This document shows positions 1-8,230 of a stretch of 64,000 nucleotides of DNA, piece after piece (the stretch's first letter is position 1; the number at the start of each line of letters is the position of its first letter). Position numbers and translations under genes: made by a program. The notes under the pieces are model-generated. The model saw only the letters and a list, made by a program, of their open reading frames with translations, made no database searches and had not been told where the DNA came from. This stretch comes from Yoonia vestfoldensis DSM 16212. Lineage in GTDB: Bacteria; Pseudomonadota; Alphaproteobacteria; Rhodobacterales; Rhodobacteraceae. The DNA lies in assembly GCF_000382265.1 (NCBI RefSeq), contig NZ_KB907987.1, positions 34,321 through 98,320 of the forward strand. The letters are read 5' to 3'.

Positions 1-922
1 CGCCCATTTTCTGGAATTTCGCCGATGCGCTGTCGAGCTTGCCTTCCCATGCAGGGTCCGGCACCTGCCCTTCGGTCACCTTGAAAAAGGCCTGCATCAT
101 GCAGGCGATGGCGAAAGGTTCGATCAGCGCCGCCTTGACCGCCCACGCAAAGATCAGCGCAAAGACCACGCCCCCCGCCGACCAAGCGCCGGGGATGAGG
201 TAGACGACGGCGGCTGCCGGGGCGAGCATGACAACAAACACCACCAGCGACAGCGCCCAGACGATCAGCGTCAGCACGGCGGCATTGCGCATCATCCGGC
301 CAGCGTTCTGCCCGTAAAGGACCAGCGCCGTGCGCGCCGACGCCCAGGGGTTCGTGCTGCGCGTGCGGATCGCATGGGCAAGGATCACCTCGTCCACCAG
401 TCCGACGGCGATGCGAAGAAAGGCCCGCACGATCCCCATGATCTGCTGCAATCCCGGGATCGGCAGGAACGACGCGACACCTTGCAGCAACCCGGTGATC
501 GCGCCCAGCACGCCCTTGACCAGTTGGTCGATGCCAAAGAGCACGCTGGTTTCGACAAAGCGTTCCTTGACCACGGCGGTCGCATGGGCGATCTGGCCGC
601 GCCCTTCGGGGAAGGGGCGGTCGTCGATCATCTCGACCATCACAGCGATATGGCCGGCCTTGACCGTGTAAAGGATGTATTCGCGCAGGAAATACAGAAC
701 TCCTGCCGTCAGGCCAAAGCCTGCCGCGCCCCCCCAAAAAGTTGCGCCAGCACGGAATTCCTCGTCTCCGAAACCGCCGATGCCCCACCCGATCCCCGCG
801 CCGGTGCCGGTGACGATGACATAGGCGCAGGCCATGCCAAAATAGACGGCCATGCGGAAAATCAGAAAAGGCGCGGTCCGCGCCATCAGCCCGAACGCGC
901 GGGAAATGCTGAAATCGGTCAT
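1..922 (-). CDS. Conserved integral membrane protein, partial (3' end outside window)
   Basis: The reverse strand is open from an ATG at 922 to the window edge (307 codons seen), so the C-terminus is missing. The ATG follows an AGGAG ribosome site about 6 nt upstream. The protein starts MTDFSISRAFGLMART and has hydrophobic stretches near residues 15-40, 60-80 and 215-275. A polar segment (VKAGHIAVMVEMIDDRP) and a Pro/Gly-rich stretch (LLQGVASFLPIPGLQQI) lie between them. I recognise no catalytic motif. It resembles uncharacterised multi-pass membrane proteins of Rhodobacterales. It is transcribed in the same direction as the LuxR-hydrolase gene upstream, 84 bp away. Function unknown. Confidence 0.7.
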   Translation of the reverse strand, partial: MTDFSISRAFGLMARTAPFLIFRMAVYFGMACAYVIVTGTGAGIGWGIGGFGDEEFRAGATFWGGAAGFGLTAGVLYFLREYILYTVKAGHIAVMVEMIDDRPFPEGRGQIAHATAVVKERFVETSVLFGIDQLVKGVLGAITGLLQGVASFLPIPGLQQIMGIVRAFLRIAVGLVDEVILAHAIRTRSTNPWASARTALVLYGQNAGRMMRNAAVLTLIVWALSLVVFVVMLAPAAAVVYLIPGAWSAGGVVFALIFAWAVKAALIEPFAIACMMQAFFKVTEGQVPDPAWEGKLDSASAKFQKMG

Positions 923-1006
923 CGAAACTCCTGTCTGTTCAGCGCATTGTTTCGTCATGCGGTCGGCAAAAGGAAACTACCAGATGGTAGTGTCGACTGT
1001 CACATG

Positions 1007-2602
1007 TCAGACCACGCCATGGTCCGCCCCTGCAAGGCCCGCGCGCATGCCTGCGGCCATCACATAGCGCAGGATCAGCGACGAATGGCTGAACGGCAGG
1101 CTGTGGCCCGCATCCGCGATCAGCCGGAAATGGCCGTCTGGCAGGGTTTGCGTCATCGCCAGAACAGCGTTTTGCGCGACGGTCTGGCTTTTTGCACCAT
1201 GCAGGGCGATGAAAGGCACCGTAATCCGGGGCAGTTCGTCGCGCCAGTTCTCGTTCGTGATCAGCATGTCCCGGCGGAAGCCCGCACCGCGCTGCTGCCA
1301 GACAAGCGAGAACACCTCTTGCAGGGCGATGGCGTGGTCGGGATGCGCCATGACACTGCGATCAAAGGCGCAATCGCCAAAGACGAATTGCGGGATCAGG
1401 TCGACACCCTTGCGGGCGATCTGGGTCAGGCCCAGCATCACGATCCGGTCCATCAACGCAGGCAGGTTCTGAGCCGCCCAGGCGTTGACGCGGTGCCGTG
1501 TCGGCATATCGGCGGTCTGTGCCCAGTCCAGCATCGGCGGCGTTGCAGGTGCGGCAATCAACGCGGCGACCATATCGGGCCGGTCGTGCGCGAAGCGGGC
1601 AGCAAAGCGCGTACCGACATCATGCGCGATCACGACGACCTTTGGAATACCCAGCGCGTCCAGCGTCTGCGCCGCATGCTGCATCGCCAGGGCAAGGGTG
1701 TCACCATCGTCGGGCATCGGCGTATGTCCGTATCCAGGCCGTTCGAGCGCGATGACATCCAGCCCCAGGGCATGGGCCGCGGATTGCATTTCCGGCAGTG
1801 CCGCAATGCCGAAGATCGCACCGTGAAAAAGCAAAACAGGCATCCCGCCGGGCAGGCCGAGACGGTGGAAGCCCACCTCGCCCGCCGCATTGATCCGCAC
1901 AGTCGTGCCGGGGGTGCGCCGTGCTGCCGCGCCTTGCGCGCTGGCCGTGCGCCCCGCCGTCAGCGACAAGGCATAGGCCAATGACACCAGTTGTACCTGC
2001 GAGCGCACCCCCGCCTTTGCCAGGATTGCCTTGATCTGCTGACGCACGGTGCCTGGCGTCCGGTCCAGTTCAGCCGCGATGGTATCTGCCGTCTTGCCTT
2101 CCAAAAGCCTGAAGTAGACCCGCTTTTCCCCCGCAGACAAACCGATGGTCTGAGCCAGCTGCTGCTGCACCCGGTCGTCGAGGCCGCGGCGCACTTCGTA
2201 AAGTGTGATCAGGCCACCCTCTTCGTGGGTCACGCCAAGCAGCAGAATCGTGTCGTCGTCGGGCGTGGCGACGACCACAGGCACCGGATCGCCCGAAAAA
2301 TCCTTGCGTGCAAGAAAAAGGCGCGCGGCATCGGGCGTTTCGATGATTTCGGCAATGCTGCTGCCGGGCTCCAGACCCAGCGCCTGTGCGGCGGCCGCAT
2401 TCTGGCTGTTCACGATCCCCTGACTGTTGACGACCAGCACGATCGGCGCGTTCGGCACCGGATGGTCGGCGATCAGCGCGGTATCCGTCGGCAGGCTTTC
2501 GACCGTCCGTGCGACATCTTCCAGGCTCAGCCCGCCGGTGATGACCCCCTCGAGGTCGTCGACGAGATCATCGAATGCCGCCTCATCTCTGGAATATTTC
2601 AC
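1007..2602 (-). CDS. PAS-like / LuxR-type HTH / alpha-beta hydrolase fusion protein
   Basis: A predicted 531-residue regulator with three parts. Residues about 45-140 look PAS-like (APIVLVVNSQGIVNSQNAAA). Residues about 153-212 form a LuxR/GerE helix-turn-helix (GLSAGEKRVYFRLLEGKTA, then RTPGTVRQQIKAILAKAGV). Residues about 240-531 are an alpha/beta hydrolase with oxyanion motif LLFHGAIFG, elbow IAHDVGTR (Asp328 where Ser is usual) and a C-terminal DAGHS histidine near 500. I chose the GTG at 2602, preceded by AGGAAAG; an ATG at 2698 would add 32 atypical residues. It is transcribed away from the sigma-factor gene. Putting an HTH in the middle and a hydrolase at the C-terminus suggests small-molecule sensing or turnover coupled to transcription; the ligand is unknown. 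Confidence 0.8.
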   Translation of the reverse strand: MKYSRDEAAFDDLVDDLEGVITGGLSLEDVARTVESLPTDTALIADHPVPNAPIVLVVNSQGIVNSQNAAAAQALGLEPGSSIAEIIETPDAARLFLARKDFSGDPVPVVVATPDDDTILLLGVTHEEGGLITLYEVRRGLDDRVQQQLAQTIGLSAGEKRVYFRLLEGKTADTIAAELDRTPGTVRQQIKAILAKAGVRSQVQLVSLAYALSLTAGRTASAQGAAARRTPGTTVRINAAGEVGFHRLGLPGGMPVLLFHGAIFGIAALPEMQSAAHALGLDVIALERPGYGHTPMPDDGDTLALAMQHAAQTLDALGIPKVVVIAHDVGTRFAARFAHDRPDMVAALIAAPATPPMLDWAQTADMPTRHRVNAWAAQNLPALMDRIVMLGLTQIARKGVDLIPQFVFGDCAFDRSVMAHPDHAIALQEVFSLVWQQRGAGFRRDMLITNENWRDELPRITVPFIALHGAKSQTVAQNAVLAMTQTLPDGHFRLIADAGHSLPFSHSSLILRYVMAAGMRAGLAGADHGVV

Positions 2603-2784
2603 TTGGGTGGCTTTCCTGTTGCATCCCGCGTGGCGGATCAAAATGAATGGACATGAATGACTTTCCTCTGTCTGCCGGACGGACGCAAGGTCAACCATGC
2701 GTCTGAGACGTTGAAACGCAGCTGCCGTCTTTCGCAGGCTGCGATCTTCTGATAGACGCGGCCTGTCCCTAATGAAGTGATCTC

Positions 2785-3327
2785 ATGACCACCCGCGAAG
2801 ACGTTGAAAACATGATCCAACGGGTCGGACTTGGTGACAGGGCCGCGTTTTCCGCGCTTTATGATGCGACCTCTGCGAAACTATTCGGCGTATGCCTGCG
2901 TATCTTGAATGATCGGGCCGAAGCCGAGGACGCATTGCAGGATGCATTTGTCAGGATCTGGCAAAAAGCGGGCAGCTATGCCGTCAACGGTTACAGCCCG
3001 ATGACGTGGTTGATCACACTGACGCGCAACCTCGCCATTGACCGACTGCGCGCCCGCAAGGGCGGCGCCGTGGACATCGACGAGGTGCACGACCTGAAAG
3101 ACACCGGCCCCACGCCCGAAGCGGCGGCGGTGGCGGCATCGGAACGGTCCCGGCTGGATGGCTGCCTGAACGAACTCGACGCGGACCGGGCCGAGGCTGT
3201 CCGCGGGGCCTATCTTGAAGGCTACAGCTATGACGAATTGGCGGCACGATTCGCGGTGCCGCTCAACACGATGCGGACATGGTTGCGGCGCAGCCTGATC
3301 AAACTGAAAGATTGCCTGAGCGCATGA
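2785..3327 (+). CDS. ECF-type RNA polymerase sigma factor
   Basis: 180 residues, the usual size for extracytoplasmic-function sigma factors. Region 2 is clear (FSALYDATSAKLFGVCLRIL, then AEAEDALQDAFVRIWQKAG, then MTWLITLTRNLAIDRLRARK). Region 4 follows (EAVRGAYLEGYSYDELAARF and MRTWLRRSLIKLKDCL). The stop overlaps the start of the anti-sigma gene (ATGA), so the two are translationally coupled. It probably directs transcription of the downstream envelope genes, two of which share a promoter-like motif. Its own promoter is less clear: a TGAAACG lies at 2712-2718 without a good -10 at the matching distance. The signal it responds to cannot be read from sequence. Confidence 0.93.
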   Translation: MTTREDVENMIQRVGLGDRAAFSALYDATSAKLFGVCLRILNDRAEAEDALQDAFVRIWQKAGSYAVNGYSPMTWLITLTRNLAIDRLRARKGGAVDIDEVHDLKDTGPTPEAAAVAASERSRLDGCLNELDADRAEAVRGAYLEGYSYDELAARFAVPLNTMRTWLRRSLIKLKDCLSA

Positions 3328-4010
3328 CACAAGCGGACGATCATAACGACGATGTCACCCTTGCCGGTGAATACGCGTTGCATCTGATGGATGCAGCGCA
3401 GCGTCGTGCGTTCGAGGCGCGGCTCGATGCCGAACCCGCCTTGCGCCGGCTTGTCGTGGAATGGGACGAACAGCTGGTCCCGCTGGCCGACAATTTCGCG
3501 GAACAGACCCCGCCAAAGGCAGTCAAGGCACGGATTGATGCCGTCCTGTTTCCGACCGCGCAAAAACCGTCATGGTCGCTTTGGCGCATCTTGACGGGCT
3601 CTGCGGTTGCGGCGGCTCTGGCTGTCGCGGTGCTGGTGACGTTGCCTCTCGATCGCGCGCCGACACCGTTCGCGCCAAGCCTTGTCGCGCAGATCGCGGC
3701 CGAGGACCAGTCGCTGGTCGTGCTGGCAAGCTATGCGCCCGACACGGGCATCCTGCGCGTGGACAGGCAGGCCGGTGCCGCGCCATCCGGGCGTGTGCTG
3801 GAATTGTGGCTGATTGCCGAAGGCGCTGCGGCGCCCGTATCGCTGGGGGTTCTGCCTGCCGATGCGGTGACCGACATCACCCTGCCCGCCGACCTGATCC
3901 CCGCAATTGCTGGCGGCACGCTGGCGATCAGCGAAGAACCTGTGGGCGGGTCGCCGACCGGCACACCGACAGGGGCCGTTCTGGCTGTGGGCGCTGTCAC
4001 AACGATCTGA
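3324..4010 (+). CDS. Anti-sigma factor, RskA-like, single-pass membrane protein
   Basis: 228 residues from the ATG at 3324, which overlaps the sigma stop. The N-terminus carries the motif typical of these regulators (LAGEYALHLMDAAQRRAFE), expected to bind the sigma factor in the cytoplasm. One membrane segment lies at about residues 88-108 (ILTGSAVAAALAVAVLVTLP). The periplasmic C-terminal domain (VLELWLIAEGAAAPVSLGVL, then LAISEEPVGGSPTGTPTG) matches the RskA C-terminal family. No zinc-binding HxxxCxxC motif is visible, so this is not a ZAS-type redox anti-sigma. It likely releases the sigma factor upon an envelope signal, by family analogy. Confidence 0.88.
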   Translation: MTQADDHNDDVTLAGEYALHLMDAAQRRAFEARLDAEPALRRLVVEWDEQLVPLADNFAEQTPPKAVKARIDAVLFPTAQKPSWSLWRILTGSAVAAALAVAVLVTLPLDRAPTPFAPSLVAQIAAEDQSLVVLASYAPDTGILRVDRQAGAAPSGRVLELWLIAEGAAAPVSLGVLPADAVTDITLPADLIPAIAGGTLAISEEPVGGSPTGTPTGAVLAVGAVTTI

Positions 4011-4072
4011 TCGTCGTTGCGACAGCGGCTTTTCGTCAGCAACGGCATTTTTCGCAAAAAACATCCTCTCGT

Positions 4073-4100
4073 TGAAACTAATCTGAGCAGCGTGCCGTGG
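4073..4100 (+). promoter_or_regulatory. Candidate ECF promoter upstream of the fasciclin gene
   Basis: TGAAACT at 4073-4079, a 16-bp spacer, then CGTGG at 4096-4100. This spacing fits ECF -35/-10 elements. The same arrangement, including an internal GCAG at the same offset, occurs at 4827-4854. It sits 55 bp before the fasciclin start. Inference from pattern only. Confidence 0.5.
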
Positions 4101-4154
4101 TTCTTTGTATCGCCGGTCAAGAGATCGGTTCACACAAATCGAGGAACCCGTGTC

Positions 4155-4700
4155 ATGTTGAAGATTTCCCTTGCTGCCCTGTCGTTGTCGATCGCTGCCT
4201 CCGCTGCTCTTGCCGAAAATCCGATGGTCGGCGGTGCCGCCATGTTCGAAGACAAGAATATCGTTGAAAACGCGGTGAACTCTGCCGATCACACCACGCT
4301 TGTCGCCGCTGTCACCGCCGCCGGTCTGGTCGAGACGCTGCAGTCAGAAGGCCCGTTCACCGTTTTTGCCCCAACAAATGACGCATTCGCTGCCCTGCCC
4401 GCAGGCACTGTCGACTCTCTGCTGCTGCCCGAGAACAAAGATCTGCTGACCACGATCCTGACCTGTCATGTGGTCGGCGCAGGCGTGATGTCGGATGCGA
4501 TTGCCGGCATGATCGCCGATGACAACGGCACCCACGCCGTCGAAACGCTGGGCGGTTGCACGCTACAGGCGACGATGACCGACGGCATGATCCAGCTTGA
4601 GGACGAGAACGGCACCGTCGCGACCGTGACCATCGCTGACGTGGTCCAGTCCAACGGCGTCATCCACGTGATCGACGCGGTTCTGACACCCGCGATGTAA
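4155..4700 (+). CDS. Secreted fasciclin (FAS1) domain protein
   Basis: 181 residues from the ATG at 4155. A Sec signal peptide is evident (MLKISLAALSLSIAASAALA), followed by a single FAS1 domain: NIVENAVNSADHTTLVAAVT, then the H1-like GPFTVFAPTNDAFAALP and the H2-like NGVIHVIDAVLTP. FAS1 proteins are extracellular or periplasmic adhesion-type domains. Small single-FAS1 proteins next to an ECF sigma/anti-sigma pair recur in alphaproteobacteria, which fits a stress-induced envelope protein. It lies 144 bp after the anti-sigma gene behind its own candidate ECF promoter. Two cysteines (in TCHVVG and GGCTLQ) could form a disulfide. Confidence 0.9.
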   Translation: MLKISLAALSLSIAASAALAENPMVGGAAMFEDKNIVENAVNSADHTTLVAAVTAAGLVETLQSEGPFTVFAPTNDAFAALPAGTVDSLLLPENKDLLTTILTCHVVGAGVMSDAIAGMIADDNGTHAVETLGGCTLQATMTDGMIQLEDENGTVATVTIADVVQSNGVIHVIDAVLTPAM

Positions 4701-4763
4701 GTTTCCCGGTTTCTAGCGAGTACCGTTTTTCCGAGTTTTTAACCAGTAGCATGGTAAAAAGTG

Positions 4764-4800
4764 ACGGCTCTTCCGGCGCAAGTCGGGGGGGCCGTTTCAT
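4764..4800 (+). terminator. Possible intrinsic terminator after the fasciclin gene
   Basis: ACGGC at 4764-4768 can pair with GCCGT at 4791-4795, with further partial pairing of CTTCCGG against the G-run inside, followed by TTTCAT. The stem is imperfect and the T-run short, so this is a weak call. It separates the fasciclin gene from the next candidate promoter at 4827. Confidence 0.35.
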
Positions 4801-4826
4801 TATGCACCTCGGAAAATCGACATTCC

Positions 4827-4854
4827 TGAAACTATCCGATGCAGGCCAACGTGG
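4827..4854 (+). promoter_or_regulatory. Candidate ECF promoter upstream of the 4897-7260 gene group
   Basis: TGAAACT at 4827-4833, 16 bp, then CGTGG at 4850-4854, with GCAG at the same internal position as in the copy at 4073-4100. It lies 42 bp before the ATG at 4897 and would drive the membrane-anchored, OmpA-like and Sel1 genes as one unit. Confidence 0.5.
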
Positions 4855-4896
4855 CTTTGACATCGAACACATTCCGCCAACCCCAAGGATCACCCG

Positions 4897-5718
4897 ATGG
4901 CCCCTACAAAGGCACACTGCATGATGACCTCCGCGTTTCAGCGGACGCGTCACGCGCCTGCCCCGGTCTGGCCGCGGGTCATGACCGCAGAACCAGAACG
5001 CCACCCCGCGCGTCAGCGCCACCCCTATCGCCAGCGCGGGCAGGTACGCGCGGAAAGCCTCGCACTGTGGGGCACGCAAGACTCTGCGATCCCACGCGTC
5101 ACCATTGCGCCGCCGCAAGCTTCGCCATTCCGGCACAAGCGGGTCATGGCGGGCGGTGTGGCTGCGGCCTTGGTCGGCACCTTCGTGATTGCGTTTCCGG
5201 TGACCGGAACGGTCGCGCCCGACACCCCCGCTGCGGTGATCCCATTTCCATCACTGACACCGGCACCTGCCGTTCTCACCATCGCGCCAGGGCTTGATTA
5301 TTATTCTGACACGATCGCAGACCCAGCGATCCGGATCGCGGCACAGCCATCGCTCCATGCTCCGACCCGTCCGGCAATGCCCACACCCGGCGCTGCGGCG
5401 GATGCGTTCATCTGCGCCGATTGCACCAGCCCCGCGCCGCGCCTTGACGGCATCACGATCAGCCTGCAGGGCGGCGGCGCCGCGCTGGGCAATATCACCA
5501 GCGCGCTTGGTTCGATGGGCGCATCTGCCGTTTTGACCCGGCAAGGTGCGATCGATGTCGCGACCGCGCAGATACGGTTTTATCGGCCGCAGGATATCGG
5601 CACGGCGCAGGCGCTTGCCCGCCGTTTCGGCGCAACGCTTGTCGATGTGACATGGCTTTCTGATGCCGCGCCCGCGCGGATCGACCTGCTGCTCCCCCAC
5701 GACACGAAAATCGAATGA
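4897..5718 (+). CDS. Membrane-anchored protein with LytR_C-like C-terminal domain, function unknown
   Basis: 273 residues. The start ATG follows AAGGATCACCCG. A basic N-terminus of about 80 residues precedes one membrane segment (VMAGGVAAALVGTFVIAF, about residues 83-100). A Pro/Ala-rich linker follows, then a folded-looking C-terminal domain (GITISLQGGGAALGNITSAL, then IRFYRPQDIGTAQALARRFG). The pattern of the last part (short strand, x-D-xx-A-x-x-L-A-x-x-F-G) recalls the LytR C-terminal domain, but I am not certain. Two cysteines (FICADC) are close together. It is 34 bp upstream of the OmpA-like gene and probably co-transcribed. The long cytoplasmic tail is unusual and may contain a different true start. 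Confidence 0.7.
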   Translation: MAPTKAHCMMTSAFQRTRHAPAPVWPRVMTAEPERHPARQRHPYRQRGQVRAESLALWGTQDSAIPRVTIAPPQASPFRHKRVMAGGVAAALVGTFVIAFPVTGTVAPDTPAAVIPFPSLTPAPAVLTIAPGLDYYSDTIADPAIRIAAQPSLHAPTRPAMPTPGAAADAFICADCTSPAPRLDGITISLQGGGAALGNITSALGSMGASAVLTRQGAIDVATAQIRFYRPQDIGTAQALARRFGATLVDVTWLSDAAPARIDLLLPHDTKIE

Positions 5719-5752
5719 TCCATTCGATACATCCAACAAAAGGAAATTAACC

Positions 5753-6187
5753 ATGACATCCCTTTCCATGACGACATTGATCACCGCTCTGGCGCTGTCC
5801 GTCAGCCCCGTCATCGCACAGGAGGCAGCGACGACCGCCACCGAAGAAACCGCAGAATCGCCCTGGTTGAAGGTCTATTTCGACTCTGGCAGCGCCACGA
5901 TCACGGCTGATCAGGCCGCCACGCTGGACCGTGCCGTGCGTACCTTCCGCGAAGGCGACCCGTTCGTGATGGTCGTCGCGGGTGGTGCCGACAAGGTCGG
6001 TGATCCGGCCGTGAACCTGTCGATCTCGTTGCAGCGCGCGACCGCCGTGGCAACGGCCCTGACCGAACGCGGCATCCCGATTGAGCGGTTGCAGGTGCTG
6101 GGGCGTGGCAACAGCGAATTGCAGGTGCAGACCCCTGACGGCGTCGCGGAAGAAGAAAACCGCATCGTCGAAATCAGCTGGCGCTGA
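5753..6187 (+). CDS. OmpA-like peptidoglycan-associated domain protein
   Basis: 144 residues from the ATG at 5753, which follows AGGAAATTAACC; longer in-frame starts lie inside the preceding gene. A signal peptide (MTSLSMTTLITALALSVSPV, cleaved near VIAQ) precedes an OmpA C-terminal-like domain: WLKVYFDSGSATITADQAAT, then LSISLQRATAVATALTERGI and the terminal EEENRIVEISWR. The conserved NxxLSxxRA helix is present as NLSISLQRA. The domain probably binds peptidoglycan in the periplasm. There is no lipobox and no beta-barrel. Its stop overlaps the next start by one base (TGATG). Confidence 0.85.
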   Translation: MTSLSMTTLITALALSVSPVIAQEAATTATEETAESPWLKVYFDSGSATITADQAATLDRAVRTFREGDPFVMVVAGGADKVGDPAVNLSISLQRATAVATALTERGIPIERLQVLGRGNSELQVQTPDGVAEEENRIVEISWR

Positions 6188-7260
6188 TGCGGCGCGTAGC
6201 GATCATCGCGGGCGTGTTGGCGATCCTGCATCCGGCCTCTGGCTGGGCGCAGGACACCGGCGCGCAGGCCTTTGCGCGCAACGATCTGGCGGCGGCGCGT
6301 GCGCTGTGGCGGGACGAAGCTGCCGCCGGATCAGCCGAGGCGATGCTGGGCCTTGGCCTGTTGGCCGATCGTGGCACTGGCGGTGCGCGCGACCCTGAGG
6401 CGGCGTTCGACTGGTATGCGCAGGCCGCCGCACTGGGCCTTGCCGAGGCGCAGTTCAACCTTGCGATCATCCATGATGCGGGCACCGACAGGCCGCGCGA
6501 TGTGGATGCCGCGATCCTGTGGTACACCCGTGCGGCACTGCGCGACCATGCCCGCGCGCAGTTCAATCTGGGCCTGCTGTATGAGGCGGGCGACGGCATC
6601 GCCGCCAATCCCGCGCTGGCGCAATACTGGTTCGACAAGGCCGCCATGGCGATCCCTGCCGCCGCGGCCAAGGCCCTGCCCCCGCAGCCCGCTATCGGCG
6701 TGACTGCGCCGGACCTGCTGTTCGCCCAAGGGGGCGAGGTGGTCTGGACCATCGCCGAGGCATCGTCACCGACGTTTCTGGTCGAAGCCCTGCGCCTGCC
6801 CCGGGGCACGGATAACTATGCCGCGCCGGAAATCGCCGTCGTGACGGCGGGTTCGGGGCTGCTGCTGGATGCGGGCGATGACGCGGATGTCCTGTGGCGC
6901 GTCAGCAGCCTTGCGCCGAACGGCACGAATTATGCGCCCTCTGCTTGGGCCGGTGCGGATGGCATCGTCCCGCCAGCAGGGCGCGTCACGTTGATCGCCA
7001 ACCCGTCATCGCCCGCGATGCGCAGCGCGGCAGAGGTGTTCGCCACCGATCTGCGCCACGCAGGCTATTGGGTGCGGCTGGATGCGCGCGCCCCGCAAGA
7101 GGGTGAAGCCTATATCAGCTATGGCTTTGCCGCCGACCAGCCCATCGCCGCAAAGCTTGCGGCCTATCTGCCGACGCTGACAGGCATCACGCCGGTCAAG
7201 CAAAGCCTGAACAGCACCGCGCCCGGCGAAGTCATCGTCAATCTGGCGGCGTTCCGGTAA
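6187..7260 (+). CDS. Sel1-repeat (TPR-like) secreted protein
   Basis: 357 residues, with a signal peptide (MRRVAIIAGVLAILHPASGW). Three or four Sel1-like repeats cover residues about 35-155 (AEAMLGLGLLADRG, AEAQFNLAIIHDAG, ARAQFNLGLLYEAG). The C-terminal half (about 175-357) is a separate domain that I do not recognise; it contains GRVTLIANPSSPAMRSAAEV and resembles SPOR/LytR_C-like strand-helix patterns. It is translationally coupled to the OmpA-like gene (TGATG). Sel1 proteins act as scaffolds, often in envelope or stress pathways. Its 3' end overlaps the convergent doeB gene by 23 bp. Confidence 0.82.
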   Translation: MRRVAIIAGVLAILHPASGWAQDTGAQAFARNDLAAARALWRDEAAAGSAEAMLGLGLLADRGTGGARDPEAAFDWYAQAAALGLAEAQFNLAIIHDAGTDRPRDVDAAILWYTRAALRDHARAQFNLGLLYEAGDGIAANPALAQYWFDKAAMAIPAAAAKALPPQPAIGVTAPDLLFAQGGEVVWTIAEASSPTFLVEALRLPRGTDNYAAPEIAVVTAGSGLLLDAGDDADVLWRVSSLAPNGTNYAPSAWAGADGIVPPAGRVTLIANPSSPAMRSAAEVFATDLRHAGYWVRLDARAPQEGEAYISYGFAADQPIAAKLAAYLPTLTGITPVKQSLNSTAPGEVIVNLAAFR

Positions 7261-8230
7261 CGACGGCGACCAGGGCCACGAAATCGCCCATCTTGACCAG
7301 CCCCGGTACATGCCGGGCGGTCAGGATGCCGGTGCAGGCGGCGTGGCAGGTCACAGGTGGCACGCCCGTCCGGTCGGCAGGCCAGATACGCGCGATCGGT
7401 TGACCCTGTTCCACGGGATCACCCAGATCGACCAGATAGTCGATCAGCCCTGCATGGTACGAAAAGACGAAGCAGTTGTCGTCGGGCATGTCGAGCTGCA
7501 CCGTTGGGTCCACCTGCAAGTCACCCGCCATGATACCTGCATGGATCAGCAGGTTGCGGATGCCCTTGCGCGCGATGGCGACGCTGCGCGCGGTGGCCGT
7601 GCCCGCCCCGCCGAGTTCGGTGGTCACGAAGGTCTTGCCCTGACGTTCGACTTCGGTGTCGAACATGCCGACCGCGTCGATTTCCAGCATCCGCACCGAA
7701 TAGGGCGCGTTGAAAGCCTGCATCGCTTCCATGCAGGCGGCCTCTTGCGCTTTGTCGGGCAGGATATGGGCGGCGGCGAAAGGCAGGAAATCCAGCGTGC
7801 GGCCACCGGAATGGAAATCCAGCACGATATCGGCGAGGGGCACCAGTTCGGTCGCGATATAATGGCAGATTTTCTGCGTCACGCTGCCATCCGGATACCC
7901 CGGAAAGGCACGATTCATATTGGCCCCGTCGATGGGCGAACAGCGGGTGCCTGCGGCGAAGGCGGGCAGGTTCATCATCGGCAGGATGATGACACGGCCC
8001 GTGATCTGATCTGCCTGCAAGGTCGCGGCCAGTTCCTGCAAGGCGATGGGTCCTTCGTATTCGTCGCCATGGTTGGCACCCGTCAACAGCGCGGTCGGCC
8101 CCTCCCCATTGGCGATGACGGTGATCGGGGTCATCACAGACCCCCATGCGCTGTCATCACGGCTATAGGGCAGTTTCAGGAAACCGTGATGCACGCCTTG
8201 CGCATCAAGCGGGATGGTCGGGGTGATCAT
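7238..8230 (-). CDS. doeB: N-alpha-acetyl-L-2,4-diaminobutyrate deacetylase (DoeB/EutE-like)
   Basis: 330 residues of the succinylglutamate desuccinylase/aspartoacylase fold. Zinc-ligand motifs are visible: GANHGDEYEG (His54, Glu57) and a later DFHSGG. The conserved NMNRAFPG and the catalytic-Glu region TTELGG are present. The start ATG at 8230 overlaps the stop of doeA (ATGA), so the two enzymes are coupled. In ectoine degradation DoeA opens the ectoine ring to N-alpha-acetyl-diaminobutyrate and DoeB removes the acetyl group. Pairing with doeA is the main support for this substrate over other zinc deacylases. Confidence 0.87.
   Translation of the reverse strand: MITPTIPLDAQGVHHGFLKLPYSRDDSAWGSVMTPITVIANGEGPTALLTGANHGDEYEGPIALQELAATLQADQITGRVIILPMMNLPAFAAGTRCSPIDGANMNRAFPGYPDGSVTQKICHYIATELVPLADIVLDFHSGGRTLDFLPFAAAHILPDKAQEAACMEAMQAFNAPYSVRMLEIDAVGMFDTEVERQGKTFVTTELGGAGTATARSVAIARKGIRNLLIHAGIMAGDLQVDPTVQLDMPDDNCFVFSYHAGLIDYLVDLGDPVEQGQPIARIWPADRTGVPPVTCHAACTGILTARHVPGLVKMGDFVALVAVVTGTPPD

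Noticed and set aside
374..1984. Long forward open frame opposite the membrane and LuxR-hydrolase genes
   Set aside because: It runs antisense through two well-supported genes; the product is rich in Arg, His and Cys without any domain, as expected from GC-rich antisense shadows.
2712..2739. Autoregulatory ECF promoter before the sigma factor
   Set aside because: GTTGAAAC matches, but no CGTGG-like -10 occurs at 16-17 bp; at the expected place it reads CAGGC. Too weak to call.
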